Shown here in pieces: positions 43,871-54,009 of a DNA stretch of 64,000 nt (position 1 is the stretch's first letter; each line of letters opens with the position of its first letter). The DNA comes from Pyxidicoccus caerfyrddinensis (GTDB lineage Bacteria > Myxococcota > Myxococcia > Myxococcales > Myxococcaceae), in NCBI RefSeq assembly GCF_010894405.1, contig NZ_JAAIYA010000003.1, positions 620,001 through 684,000 on the forward strand, in the 5' to 3' direction. The notes below the pieces were generated by a model, which did no database searches, was not told the origin of the DNA, and was given only the letters and a program-made list of their open reading frames with translations. The position numbers and the translations under genes are program-made.

Positions 43871-45502
43871 TCACGGAGCTCGCCGCTCGAAGTCCTCGCT
43901 GGCTCCGCCGCTCTTGCGCCCGTACACCGTGCCAGCGGGCAGCGGCCCGTACCAGACCGCGTCCTCCGGCCCGTGCAGCACCGGCCTTCCCGTCGCCTCC
44001 GAGCGCCGCGCCCCGTCGAACACCCCCACCTCGCCCCCGTCGCTCGACAGCGTGAAGGGCGGGTGCAGCCGCACCGCCTGCCCCGGCCCCAGCGTGCCCG
44101 CCTCCAGCCGGTGCCGCGCCGTCGCCCGCAGGTCGTTCGTCACCTCGTAGCTCCCCAGCTCCAGCGCCTGGGTGCCACGGTTGTACAGCTCCACGTACCC
44201 CGCGCCTCCCGTCGTCACCTCGCGGATGACCAGCGGCCCGCCCCCGTGTGCCCTCAGCGCCTCCAGCTCCTTCGCCAGGTACCCACGCCTTCCGCGCACG
44301 TAGTCCTGGAGGAACCGACGCGCGCGCTGCACGTGCTCGGCGGACGCGTACGGGTCGTTCTTCAGCTCTGGCTCCACCACCGTCCACAGCGCGTCGATAT
44401 GGGCCAGGGCCTGCTCCTCGGAGAACGGCCCCGCGAGCGCCGCCTCCAGCTTCGCGAGCACCCGCGCCCGCAGCGCCGGCCGGTCCCACACGCGCGTGGC
44501 GAGCACGCTCCACGTGGGCCGCTGCTCGGGCCGCGCCGCCACGCGCGTCTCGAACAGGTCCTGCACCTCCGGGTCATACAGCGTGAAGGACTGCGGCCAC
44601 CGGTCCACCACGGGCCCGGCCTCCGGACTCCTCGTGCGCCAGTAGAGCATCCGCGCGTTGTTCAAATCCCACGGCACGTACGTCCACCGGTCCGCGTGCA
44701 GCGCATGCACCCAGTAGCCGCGCGAGTCCTCGATGAGCGTGTTCGAGATGAGCGCGTCCGCCGCGAGGTTGCCCAGGTACGCCTCCACGTCCACCCGGCG
44801 CTCCAACTCCTCCTCGAAACGCGTGTCGTCGCTCCGGTTCACCCAGTCCAGGAACGCGGTCAGGTCCTCGCGGCCGGTGTCCTCGTTCGTCTTCTTCTCG
44901 AAGCTGCCCTGGTACGGGCCGGGCCCGAGCGTCAGCTCGCAGTTGCGGTGGCCGCAGCGGTAGATGGACGCGTCGCGCTCGTGGCCGTGGAGCTTCAGCC
45001 AGTCCTTCCCCACGTGCTCCATGTCCAGGTAGAGCCCCTGGGGCTCGCCATTCACGTGGACCCGCGCGTAGCGGGCGCTCGGCACCGGCAGCCCGAGCGC
45101 CTGGTACAGGTCCACCGCGAACTTCTCCGTCAACTTTCCGCCGTCGAGCCAGCTCGCGAGCAGCTCGAAGTGGTCCCGGTCCTCCAATTCCTGTCCCGGG
45201 TCCAGCTCGATTTTGTAGCTCTTCTGCGGCAAGTCCCGCGTGCTCGCGCCCCGGTAGCGCACGCGCCCCGTCGCCCTCACGCCTTCCAGCATCACCGTGC
45301 AGGGAACGGACGCGTCGGAGGTCGGGTCCGCCTCCAGCTTCTGCATGTCGGCCGGAGCCACCTCCAGCGCGAAGGTCGGCACGCTCGACTGCACCGTCGG
45401 GTACGGGTCCACGGGCCCGGGTGGTGGGCTCGCGGGGGCTCCCGGCCCGCACGCCAGCAGGCCCACGAGTCCCGCCACCCACCATCCCGCTCCACGACCC
45501 AT
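43871..45502 (-). CDS. CotH-family lipoprotein with lamin-tail-like domain
   Basis: The protein has 543 residues. The signal MGRGAGWWVAGLVGLLAC is of lipoprotein type (Cys 18). A CotH-like kinase domain covers about 45-420 (RVRYRGASTRDLPQKSYKIELD ... ADALISNTLIEDSRGYWVH ... WTYVPWDLNNARM); spore-coat CotH phosphorylates proteins outside the cytoplasm. The C-terminus (about 425-535: VIREVTTGGAGYVELYNRGTQALELGSYEVTND) looks like a lamin-tail domain. The ATG at 45502 has GGAGG at good spacing and is preferred to an upstream GTG. Function in this organism is unknown; target and cofactor cannot be read. Confidence 0.85.
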   Translation of the reverse strand: MGRGAGWWVAGLVGLLACGPGAPASPPPGPVDPYPTVQSSVPTFALEVAPADMQKLEADPTSDASVPCTVMLEGVRATGRVRYRGASTRDLPQKSYKIELDPGQELEDRDHFELLASWLDGGKLTEKFAVDLYQALGLPVPSARYARVHVNGEPQGLYLDMEHVGKDWLKLHGHERDASIYRCGHRNCELTLGPGPYQGSFEKKTNEDTGREDLTAFLDWVNRSDDTRFEEELERRVDVEAYLGNLAADALISNTLIEDSRGYWVHALHADRWTYVPWDLNNARMLYWRTRSPEAGPVVDRWPQSFTLYDPEVQDLFETRVAARPEQRPTWSVLATRVWDRPALRARVLAKLEAALAGPFSEEQALAHIDALWTVVEPELKNDPYASAEHVQRARRFLQDYVRGRRGYLAKELEALRAHGGGPLVIREVTTGGAGYVELYNRGTQALELGSYEVTNDLRATARHRLEAGTLGPGQAVRLHPPFTLSSDGGEVGVFDGARRSEATGRPVLHGPEDAVWYGPLPAGTVYGRKSGGASEDFERRAP

Positions 45503-45898
45503 GTTGCCTCCGCGCACGGCTGGCGGAGGCTATGCACTGTCCTGGAGATTGCCCGCCCTTCCTCCAGGCTCGGTCGGAGGCAGGGCGGCCGGCCTGGGGA
45601 GGCCCCATTCCGAGGCCCGGTGGATCAGGTGTGTCGCGGGGCCACGGTGCGCCGGGCAGCGTGCCGGGCCGGTGCCCGTCCCATGAGGGCTGAAGCCGGG
45701 CCCGTCCTCCGTGGGAGGTAGGGATGGGGAGGCCGCGCGCCAGGGGTTTTGCCTATATCCGCTCGGGAGGCATCACGGTGTCAGCCCGTGGGGGTTGGAT
45801 CATCTGTGGCGGGCTGTCATCAAAAGCCAACACCCGCACTGCGCAGGAGGGCACAGCCGCCGTAAGGTTGTGTCACTGCTGGATGTCGTGGAGGGGTC
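45503..45898. other. Divergent intergenic region
   Basis: No gene is supported in these 396 bases. They separate the divergent CotH and SUKH/histone-like genes and must hold both promoters. The last bases before 45899 contain GGAGGGG, the ribosome site of the right-hand gene. Confidence 0.4.
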
Positions 45899-47467
45899 AT
45901 GCACGAGTGGTTGGAGGCACTGCGGAAGTCGGCGAAGGCATCGTCACCCGGTGTCCCCGCGGAAGAGGTCCGCCGGGCGGAGACGGAGTGCGGCGTCCCA
46001 TTCCCCGAGGAGCTGGGTGCCCTCTATCAGGCCCTCAATGGCGGGGAGCTCAACGGTGACGTGCACCTGTTCCAACTGCACGGGCCGGAAGGGTCCGCGA
46101 GTGTCCTGGAGAAGTCCCGGCTCAAGCTGGTGGGCCTGCCCGCGGCGGGCGTGTGGCGCATCGGCCTGAAGGGGCTCCACCGTCACCTGTTCACCGCGCG
46201 CAAGTCCGCGATGGTCGAGCAGGGGGACGGGGGAGGGCCGCTGCCCGGCTGGATGGACCCGCTCGGTGACGAGGACTGGGTGTACGGCACGTGGGACGGC
46301 GAGAAGCAGGAGCTGCGGCTGTACCGCACGCTGAAGGACATGCTCGACGTGCTGGTGCCGCCCGCGGAGGTGGAGAGCTTCGGTGAGCGCACGTTCGCTC
46401 GCGCGATGAACGCCGTGCTGCAGGGGGCGCTGTCCGGTGCGGAGGCGGACGAGGAGGAGGGCAGCGAGGCCGACAGTGCCGCGACGGAGGCTGAAGCGGT
46501 CGAAGCGGCCGAGGCGGAGGACCTGGGCGAGGAGGTTCGCGAGCTCGCGTACGAGTACGACGATGACTCGCGCCGCAGGCGCGACGAGGAGCGGCCCTTC
46601 GCTGGGAAGAAGCCCAAGCCGGAGCCCAAGAAGCCGGCGCGCCCGGTAGGGATGGGCGCCAGCAAGGCGAAGGAGAAGCCCGTGGGGCGCGCGGAGCCCC
46701 GGTCCCCGGACACCGGAGGGGCGGGAGTCCTGCTCCCTCGAGCCGCGAGCGGGACGGGTGAGGCCACGGCGCCCGCGGCGGGTGACGCGGGGGCAGCCGG
46801 GGGGACGGAGACCGCTGGAGCCGAGACTCCCGCTGCCGCGCCCGCGCCGAAGAAGGCCGCGAAGAAGGCCCGCGCCGAAGCGGCTCCCGCCACGGAGGCT
46901 CCTGGAGAGCCCGCTGCCGCACCTGTGGCCCCCGAGGTGAAGGGGGCTGAGGTGATTGCCGCCGCGAAGAAGAGGGTGGCGAAGAAGGCGGTTACGGAGC
47001 CCACCGTCACCGCGCCTCCCGCCGTGACACTGGCTCCGACGGAGCGTCCCGCCGCGAAGAAGGCGGCCGCCGGGAAGCCCGTGGCCGCTAAGAAGGCTGC
47101 CGCCGCACCTGCCTCCAAGCAGCCCGCTGCGGCGAAGAAGGCTCCCGCGAAGAAGGCTGCCGCCAAGAAGGCAGCGGCGGCAACGAAGCCCGTCGCGAAG
47201 AAGGGAGCAGCGGCGAAGAAGCCCGTCGCGAAGAAGGCTCCCGCGAAGAAGGCCGCCGCGAAGAAGGCTCCCGCGAAGAAGGCCGCCGCGAAGAAGGCCG
47301 CCGCGAAGAAGGCTCCTGTGAAGAAGGGAGCAGCGGCGAAGAAGGTCGCCGCGAAGAAGGTCGCCGCGAAGAAGGCTCCCGCGAAGAAAGCGGCCGCGAA
47401 GAAGGCGCCCGTCCGCAAGGGAGCCGCGAAGAAGGCCGCCGCGAAGAAGGGGACTCGCGGTCGTTGA
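45899..47467 (+). CDS. SUKH (SMI1/KNR4) domain fused to histone-H1-like Lys/Ala tail
   Basis: The protein has 522 residues. Residues about 15-150 fit the SMI1/KNR4 (SUKH) fold: [35 protein letters not shown]. An acidic Glu/Ala segment (about 180-230) follows, then from about 285 to the end the chain is almost all [16 protein letters not shown] repeats, like histone H1 or bacterial HC1 proteins. Such tails bind DNA or RNA nonspecifically. SUKH domains are known as immunity proteins or regulatory modules. The fusion suggests a nucleoid-bound protein; this is inference. The ATG at 45899 has GGAGGGG six bases upstream. Confidence 0.8.
   Translation: MHEWLEALRKSAKASSPGVPAEEVRRAETECGVPFPEELGALYQALNGGELNGDVHLFQLHGPEGSASVLEKSRLKLVGLPAAGVWRIGLKGLHRHLFTARKSAMVEQGDGGGPLPGWMDPLGDEDWVYGTWDGEKQELRLYRTLKDMLDVLVPPAEVESFGERTFARAMNAVLQGALSGAEADEEEGSEADSAATEAEAVEAAEAEDLGEEVRELAYEYDDDSRRRRDEERPFAGKKPKPEPKKPARPVGMGASKAKEKPVGRAEPRSPDTGGAGVLLPRAASGTGEATAPAAGDAGAAGGTETAGAETPAAAPAPKKAAKKARAEAAPATEAPGEPAAAPVAPEVKGAEVIAAAKKRVAKKAVTEPTVTAPPAVTLAPTERPAAKKAAAGKPVAAKKAAAAPASKQPAAAKKAPAKKAAAKKAAAATKPVAKKGAAAKKPVAKKAPAKKAAAKKAPAKKAAAKKAAAKKAPVKKGAAAKKVAAKKVAAKKAPAKKAAAKKAPVRKGAAKKAAAKKGTRGR
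46850..47464 (+). repeat. Low-complexity Lys/Ala coding repeat
   Basis: Roughly 600 bases of near-periodic GCC/GCG-AAG-AAG codons encode the tail of the SUKH/H1-like protein. It is prone to slippage and to alignment artefacts, and strains probably differ in length. Confidence 0.8.
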
Positions 47468-47480
47468 ACGAAATAGCAGG

Positions 47481-47507
47481 GGCCGGGCGCTGCGGTGAGG
47501 CCCGGCC
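47481..47507 (+). terminator. GC-rich hairpin after the H1-like gene
   Basis: GGCCGGGC (47481-47488) and GCCCGGCC (47500-47507) are a perfect 8-bp stem with an 11-nt loop, 14 bases after the stop. No T-run is present. Confidence 0.45.
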
Positions 47508-47555
47508 TCGCATCCCAGGCCGGGCGTCGCGATGAGGCTTGGCCTCGCATCGTGG
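47482..47555 (+). repeat. Two-copy 37-bp tandem repeat
   Basis: 47482-47518 and 47519-47555 are head-to-tail units sharing 29 of 37 bases, with the common core TGAGGC--GGCCTCGCATC. The first unit holds the hairpin stem. They lie in the convergent gap between the H1-like gene and a small acidic-protein gene. Confidence 0.7.
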
Positions 47556-47620
47556 CTCCGGCGGCCCAATGAAGCCCGGCCCCGGCCTCGCTTCACTGCT
47601 CCCGAGCAGGACGCGAAAGA

Positions 47621-47647
47621 GGCCGGGCACCCCATCGGTGCTCGGCC
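47621..47647. terminator. 11-bp stem-loop in convergent gap
   Basis: Arms 47621-47631 and 47637-47647 pair over all 11 positions (one G-T) with a 5-nt loop. It lies between two convergent genes and could terminate either. Confidence 0.5.
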
Positions 47648-47799
47648 CCACCCAAAGCCCTCACATCACCAGCGCCTGGCGCTCCACAGCCCGCGCACCT
47701 CAACCTCCAGCGCACGGGCCCGGCGCGACGCCCAGGTCCTCACTCCCACGGAGCCGCGCACCCGCGCCGTTGCCGGCACGGGCAGCGAGCCCGTGGTTG

Positions 47800-48072
47800 C
47801 TACCCCTCCGGGAGCTGGTCGCGGCGGATGGGGCGGATGCGCTCGTCGGGCTGGGCGGTCAGCTCCGGCCCTTCCTCTTCCTCGTCGCCCCGGCGGAACT
47901 CGTGAATCTGGTCCGGTAGGATGTCGCGGAAGTCCGGCTCGTCCTCCAGCGGCGGAGTCGCCGCCATGTCCTGGTCGGAGATGTTGATCTCCTCCTCACC
48001 GGTATCCGGGTTCATGTGACGCAGCGAGGTCGACTCGCCCACGTCCTCCGAACCGAGCTTCTTGAATCGCAT
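47800..48072 (-). CDS. Small acidic hypothetical protein
   Basis: The 90-residue protein reads MRFKKLGSEDVGESTSLRHMNPDTGEEEINISDQDMAATPPLEDEPDF and is very acidic and probably unstructured. The ATG at 48072 has AAGGAGA at good spacing; the upstream ATG at 48147 has none. It has no recognisable family. A charged, disordered protein of this kind could be an adaptor or a chaperone. It is 114 bases from the SanA/YdcF gene's stop. Confidence 0.65.
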   Translation of the reverse strand: MRFKKLGSEDVGESTSLRHMNPDTGEEEINISDQDMAATPPLEDEPDFRDILPDQIHEFRRGDEEEEGPELTAQPDERIRPIRRDQLPEG

Positions 48073-48186
48073 GGCATCTCCTTCGAGAAAGCGCGGTGGG
48101 TCGGCTGCCTTCGGGTCAACAATGAGAACCGGCCGGGTTCGCCGCAATTCTCGCCGCCCGCCTGCCTGCCCTCGCTCGCTCGGGAC

Positions 48187-48834
48187 TCAGCGCTCCGGGA
48201 GCGCTGCGCGGCCCGCGGGGTAGACGGGCTCCACCTCCAGCAGCACCATGGCCAGCGCCAGCACGCGCGACAGCGTCTCGCGCACCGTGTACCGCCAGGG
48301 CGTCGAGCGCCCCTCGTCCGCCGCCACGCCCCACGCGTCGATTCCCACGGAATTGGCGATGAACAGCGCCCGCGACAGGTGGAAGCGCTGCGTGACGAGC
48401 AGCGCCCGCTTCGCCCCGAACACCGTGTACGCGCGCAGGCAGCTGTCGTACGTGGACAGCCCCGCCTCGTCCCCCTGCACCGCCGCCTCCGGCACCCCGC
48501 GCTCCAGCAGGTAGCGCCGCATGGCCCGCGTCTCGTGGTGGAAGGGCTTCGTCTGGTCCCCGCTCACCAGCACCGCCTGCACCTTCCCCTGCTTCCACAG
48601 GGCAATCGCCGCATCCAGGCGCTGGGCGAGCACGGGAGACGGCACCGCGCCCGGCGCCAGCCCCGCGCCGAACACCAGCGCCACCGGGGCCTCCGGCGCC
48701 GTCGCGAGGGGCACGATGCGGTCCTCGTAGCTCATCCGCACGAGGTGCGAGAGGGCAAGCAGCCCCAGGCCGAACACGACCAGCGCGAGGAGGCCTCTGC
48801 GCACCCACACCCTGCTCGCACCGCCTAGCTTCAT
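48187..48834 (-). CDS. SanA/YdcF-like (DUF218) membrane protein
   Basis: The protein has 215 residues. One N-terminal membrane helix (about 15-32) precedes a DUF218 domain: PVALVFGAGLAPGAVPSPVLAQRLDAAIALWKQGKVQAVLVSGD, then LLVTQRFHLSRALFIANSVGIDAWGV. DUF218 proteins (ElyC, SanA, YdcF) sit in the inner membrane and are tied to envelope integrity or vancomycin resistance. The start at ATG 48834 is chosen; an upstream in-frame ATG at 48864 would add 10 residues. Confidence 0.85.
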   Translation of the reverse strand: MKLGGASRVWVRRGLLALVVFGLGLLALSHLVRMSYEDRIVPLATAPEAPVALVFGAGLAPGAVPSPVLAQRLDAAIALWKQGKVQAVLVSGDQTKPFHHETRAMRRYLLERGVPEAAVQGDEAGLSTYDSCLRAYTVFGAKRALLVTQRFHLSRALFIANSVGIDAWGVAADEGRSTPWRYTVRETLSRVLALAMVLLEVEPVYPAGRAALPER

Positions 48835-48912
48835 GGACCCCGAGAACACCCGTGGAGGGGCCATTGTGTTCCGGCCGCCTGCCTGCGGAAAGGGCCGTGA
48901 AGCCCCACCGTG

Positions 48913-49335
48913 TCACGGAGACGTGCCCGCCTGGGCTCCGGACGACTTCAGTGCGTAGCGCTCGATGACCTCCAGCAGCTGTCGGGGCTCCACCGGCTTC
49001 TTCAGGAAGGCCGCCACGTCGTAGTTGGACGCGTACACGGCCCTGTCGCGTGGGTTCATTGCCGCCATGCCCGCGGACAGGATGATGACGGGCACCTCGG
49101 CCAGGGCGCTGTGCGCCTTGCGCGTCGTCAGCACCCGGTGGCCGTCCATGACGGGCAGGGCCATGTCGAGCAGGATGAGCGCGGGGCGGGGCGGCGTCTC
49201 CAGGTACTCGAGCGCCTCCTTCCCGTTGCTCGCCGCGCGCACCACGTAGCCCTGGAGCTCCAGGTAGCCCTGGAGGGCCTCACGGATGTCCGCATCGTCC
49301 TCGACGATGAGCAGGGGACCGTTGGCAGCTGGCAT
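48913..49335 (-). CDS. Stand-alone response-regulator receiver
   Basis: The 140-residue receiver has the acidic patch EDD (12-14), phospho-acceptor D57 (LLLDMALPVMDG) and KK at 112-113 (AFLKKPVEP). No output domain follows. It is divergent from atpG across 225 bases. No partner kinase is adjacent. The start at ATG 49335 is chosen over a longer frame. Confidence 0.88.
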   Translation of the reverse strand: MPAANGPLLIVEDDADIREALQGYLELQGYVVRAASNGKEALEYLETPPRPALILLDMALPVMDGHRVLTTRKAHSALAEVPVIILSAGMAAMNPRDRAVYASNYDVAAFLKKPVEPRQLLEVIERYALKSSGAQAGTSP

Positions 49336-49460
49336 GGGGTACTCCGCGCGGGGTGTGAGCACCCTTCGAAGGTAAGTCGGCCACCCACCACGGGGAGCCA
49401 GCCCGGGATGCCCGCCCGCCTGCCCCACCCGGGTCCGCGCCAGGGTCCGACATGCCGCCG

Positions 49461-49489
49461 TTGACCGGCCCCCGGCCCGCCTATATAGG
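49461..49489 (+). promoter_or_regulatory. Candidate sigma-70 promoter of atpG
   Basis: TTGACC (49461-49466) as -35 and TATAGG (49484-49489) as -10 have a 17-base spacing, within the perfect palindrome CCTATATAGG. The start of atpG is 72 bases after the -10. This is the best promoter match seen in the window. Confidence 0.6.
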
Positions 49490-49560
49490 GGGCCCGCCGC
49501 CGTCCCCTGCTCTTACATGGGCGACGCGGGCTGAACGTCCCACAGGAGCTTCCCCGTCCC

Positions 49561-50448
49561 ATGGCGTCCCTTCGTGACATTCGCAAGCGCATCCGCTCGG
49601 TGAAGAACACTCGGCAGATCACCAAGGCGATGAAGATGGTGTCCGCCGCGAAGCTCCGGAAGGCGCAGGACGCCATCCTCGCCGCGCGGCCCTACGCGAC
49701 GATGCTGGACCAGATCATCGCGGACCTGTCGGCGCGCTCCGGTGATGAGAACCTCACCCACCCGCTGCTCGCGGCCCGCCCGGTGAAGAAGGTGGAGCTG
49801 GTCCTCCTCACCTCGGACCGCGGCCTCGCCGGCGGCTTCAACTCCAACGTCATCCGCCGCGCCAACCGGTTCCTCTACGAGAACACCGCGCTGGAGAGCA
49901 TCCGGCTCGCCACGGTGGGCCGCAAGGGCAACGACTTCTTCCGCAACCGCGGCCAGGCCATCCGCAAGGACTTCGGCGGCCTGTACCAGCGCCTGAACTA
50001 CCGCTCCGCCGCGGACGTGGCCGGGGAGCTGGTCGCCAGCTACCTCAATGGCGAGGTGGACGCGGTCCACATCGTCTACAACGAGTTCGTCTCCGCCATC
50101 GCCCAGAAGGTCACCGTCACGCAGCTGCTGCCGCTGCAGACGCTCGGCGCCGAGGGCAAGGCTCCCCCCGTCGAGGGCGCCACCACCCTGGTGGACTTCA
50201 AGTACGAGCCGGACCGTCAGGCCGTGCTGAACCGGCTGGTGCCCCAGGCGGTCAACATCAAGCTCTACCGCGCGCTGCTGGAGAGCGTGGCCAGCGAGCA
50301 CGGCGCCCGCATGAGCGCCATGGAGAACGCCACCTCCAACGCGTCGGACATGATCGGCAGCCTGACGCTGACCTACAACCGCACCCGCCAGGCGGTCATC
50401 ACCAAGGAGCTGATGGAGATCGTCTCCGGCGCCGAGGCGCTGAAGTAG
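49561..50448 (+). CDS. atpG: F-type ATP synthase gamma subunit
   Basis: The 295-residue gamma subunit begins [36 protein letters not shown] and ends with [36 protein letters not shown], both family hallmarks. Gamma is the rotor shaft that couples proton flow to catalysis. No atpA lies upstream: the neighbour is a divergent receiver gene. The rest of the ATP synthase genes must lie elsewhere. A terminator-like stem and 301 bases separate it from atpD. Confidence 0.97.
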   Translation: MASLRDIRKRIRSVKNTRQITKAMKMVSAAKLRKAQDAILAARPYATMLDQIIADLSARSGDENLTHPLLAARPVKKVELVLLTSDRGLAGGFNSNVIRRANRFLYENTALESIRLATVGRKGNDFFRNRGQAIRKDFGGLYQRLNYRSAADVAGELVASYLNGEVDAVHIVYNEFVSAIAQKVTVTQLLPLQTLGAEGKAPPVEGATTLVDFKYEPDRQAVLNRLVPQAVNIKLYRALLESVASEHGARMSAMENATSNASDMIGSLTLTYNRTRQAVITKELMEIVSGAEALK

Positions 50449-52195
<1,747 letters not shown>

Positions 52196-52228
52196 TCGTC
52201 CCGCTTCGCCTCACCTCCCGAGGTGACC

Positions 52229-52798
52229 ATGCGTTGCCGCGCGCTTGTCCTGGCCCTGCTGTTCCTGGCGCTCCCCGCCCTGGCGGAGGAGCGCAAGGGG
52301 AGGACCCGGGTGAGCGCCAACGGGCTCTTCAGCGTGTTCCTGGTGGAGGTCGCACCGGGGCAGTGCCGGCTGGAGGTGACGAAGGAGAGCGGACCCGTCT
52401 GGCAGCTTCCGCAGTGCCTGGGGACGGTGGACGACTTCTTCTTCGTCTCCAACGACGGCGAGCGCGTCTGGGTGCTGTGGCCGCTGGTGGAGAAGGGCAA
52501 GCCGCCCCCTCCGCCGCCGAAGGTGAAGGGCAAGAAGCAGAAGCGGCCCAAGGGTCCGCCCGCGTGGGCCAACGTGGCGGTGGCGGCGCAGTACGACAGC
52601 AAGGGCAACCGGCTCCAGGAGAAGCGGCTGACGGAGCTGCTCAACACGCGGCAGCTCTCCGAGGTGCGCCAGCTCACCCACCACTTCAAGTGGCTGGAGG
52701 GCACGCTCGGCATCCCCGGCACGGGGCCCCGGCTGACGGATGCCGGGGTGGTGGAGTTCGAGCCCGTGGGTGGAACCACCCAACGGCTCACGTTCTGA
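52229..52798 (+). CDS. Secreted hypothetical protein between atpD and atpC
   Basis: The 189-residue protein begins with a clear Sec signal (MRCRALVLALLFLALPALAEE, cleavage near 20). The mature part has a Pro/Lys-rich insert (KGKPPPPPPKVKGKKQKRPKGPP) and the ending GGTTQRLTF. GAGGT precedes the ATG at 52229. It lies 33 bases after atpD and 21 before atpC, in the same unit. I recognise no family. It is an exported protein inside an ATP-synthase operon, not a subunit. Third-position G/C matches the neighbours, so it is long resident. Confidence 0.8.
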   Translation: MRCRALVLALLFLALPALAEERKGRTRVSANGLFSVFLVEVAPGQCRLEVTKESGPVWQLPQCLGTVDDFFFVSNDGERVWVLWPLVEKGKPPPPPPKVKGKKQKRPKGPPAWANVAVAAQYDSKGNRLQEKRLTELLNTRQLSEVRQLTHHFKWLEGTLGIPGTGPRLTDAGVVEFEPVGGTTQRLTF

Positions 52799-52819
52799 TG
52801 CGGTAGTGCGAGGAGCCTC

Positions 52820-53230
52820 ATGGCCAAGCTGACTGTGGAGATTGTCACCCCCGAGAAGCGCATCCTGTCGGTGCAGGCCGACGAGGCCATCGTCCCCGGC
52901 GGCCTGGGCCTGTTCGGCGTGCGCCCGGGCCACACCCCGTTCCTGTCGCTGATGGAGCCGGGCCCGCTGACGCTCATCGACGCCGGCCGGCGCGAGTCCT
53001 ACTTCGTCGCGGGCGGCTTCGTGGAGGTGGGCAACGACAAGGTGCTGGTGCTCGCCGACGCGGCCGAGCCCGTGGCCGGCATCGACGTGGAGGGCGCCCG
53101 CCGCCGCATGGCCGAGGCGCAGGAGCGCATGAAGGGCCTGTCCGCCGAGGACGCGCGCTTCGAGCTGGAGCAGGCCACGGTGCGCCGCGAGGCGGCCCGC
53201 ATCGGCGCCGCCGGCATGCCGCGCGGCTAG
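52820..53230 (+). CDS. atpC: F-type ATP synthase epsilon subunit
   Basis: This 136-residue epsilon has the N-terminal beta sandwich (LTVEIVTPEKRILSVQADEAIVPGGLGLFGVRPGHTPFLSLMEPGPLTLID) and a C-terminal helical region (ARRRMAEAQERMKG ... EQATVRREAARIG). It regulates F1 and joins gamma to the c ring. The ATG is preceded by GAGGAG. It is the last gene of the atp unit. Confidence 0.96.
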   Translation: MAKLTVEIVTPEKRILSVQADEAIVPGGLGLFGVRPGHTPFLSLMEPGPLTLIDAGRRESYFVAGGFVEVGNDKVLVLADAAEPVAGIDVEGARRRMAEAQERMKGLSAEDARFELEQATVRREAARIGAAGMPRG

Positions 53231-53245
53231 TCCTCCCGCTTCACC

Positions 53246-53923
53246 TCACGGCCAGGACAGTCCCAGCTCCCGGTCGAAGCCGCGCCGGCCTTCCACGGTG
53301 AGCCGCACCCCGCGGCCCTCCGTGCGGCGCGCAATCCAGCGCAGCGCGAAGAGGCGCTCCGCCAGCGCGGCGCCCAGGGCCCCACCCACGTGGGCCCGGC
53401 GCTCGCTCCAGTCCAGGCAGCGGCGCGCGAAGGCCCTGCGTCCCCGGGACAGCGCGCCGGCTTCCACGCCCAGCCGCTCCAGGAAGTGCTCCCCCGCCGG
53501 GGTGAGCGCCCACGTCTCCTCGGACGCCTCCAGGTAGCCGCGCCCCTCCAGCGCCTCCGCCAGGTCCACGCCGAGCTTCCCCGCCAGGTGGTCGTAGCAC
53601 GTGCGCGCGAAGCGCAGCGGCGAGGGCACCTTCACCGGCGCCGCGCGCGTGGGCGCGAGCAGGCTCAGTGCCTCCAGCGCGCGCGCTACGTCCGGCCCGG
53701 CGAGGCGGTAGTAGCGGTGGCGGCCCTGCGCCTCCACGCGCACGAGTCCTCCCTCGAGCAGCTGCGACAGGTGCCCGCTCACCGTCTGCGGCGACAGGCC
53801 CACCTCGCGCGCCAGTTCGCCCGCGGTGCGCGCGGGGCCTTCGAGGAGGCGCGAGAGCATCCCCGCGCGGGCGGGCTCGCCGATGAGGTGGGCAATCAGC
53901 GCGAGGTCGAGCGGGTGGGCCAT
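53246..53923 (-). CDS. ArsR-type winged-helix regulator
   Basis: The 225-residue protein has an ArsR-type winged HTH over residues 1-90 (EPARAGMLSRLLEGPARTAGELAREVGLSPQTVSGHLSQLLEGGLVRVEAQGRHRYYRLAG) and a long C-terminal extension (about 95-225) with no metal-Cys pair. Many such proteins sense small ligands rather than metals. It is divergent from the FMN-binding-like gene at 54010 with an exact palindrome between them. Likely represses that gene and itself. Confidence 0.88.
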   Translation of the reverse strand: MAHPLDLALIAHLIGEPARAGMLSRLLEGPARTAGELAREVGLSPQTVSGHLSQLLEGGLVRVEAQGRHRYYRLAGPDVARALEALSLLAPTRAAPVKVPSPLRFARTCYDHLAGKLGVDLAEALEGRGYLEASEETWALTPAGEHFLERLGVEAGALSRGRRAFARRCLDWSERRAHVGGALGAALAERLFALRWIARRTEGRGVRLTVEGRRGFDRELGLSWP

Positions 53924-53959
53924 GGCTCCGAAGCGTGGGGGACGCGGGCGCGCGGACGT

Positions 53960-53975
53960 TTCGGCGCGCGCCGAA
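53960..53975. promoter_or_regulatory. Perfect 16-bp palindrome, candidate operator
   Basis: TTCGGCGCGCGCCGAA is exactly self-complementary, 37 bases upstream of the ArsR-type start and 35 bases upstream of the ATG at 54010. It lies in the middle of the divergent gap, as expected for the binding site of the adjacent regulator. Confidence 0.6.
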
Positions 53976-54009
53976 CCATTCCCCGCGCGCGGCCCGTAGG
54001 GAAGGGGGC

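Noticed and set aside
46850..47464. Possible CRISPR-like or satellite array
   Set aside because: It is an in-frame Lys/Ala codon repeat without spacer structure.
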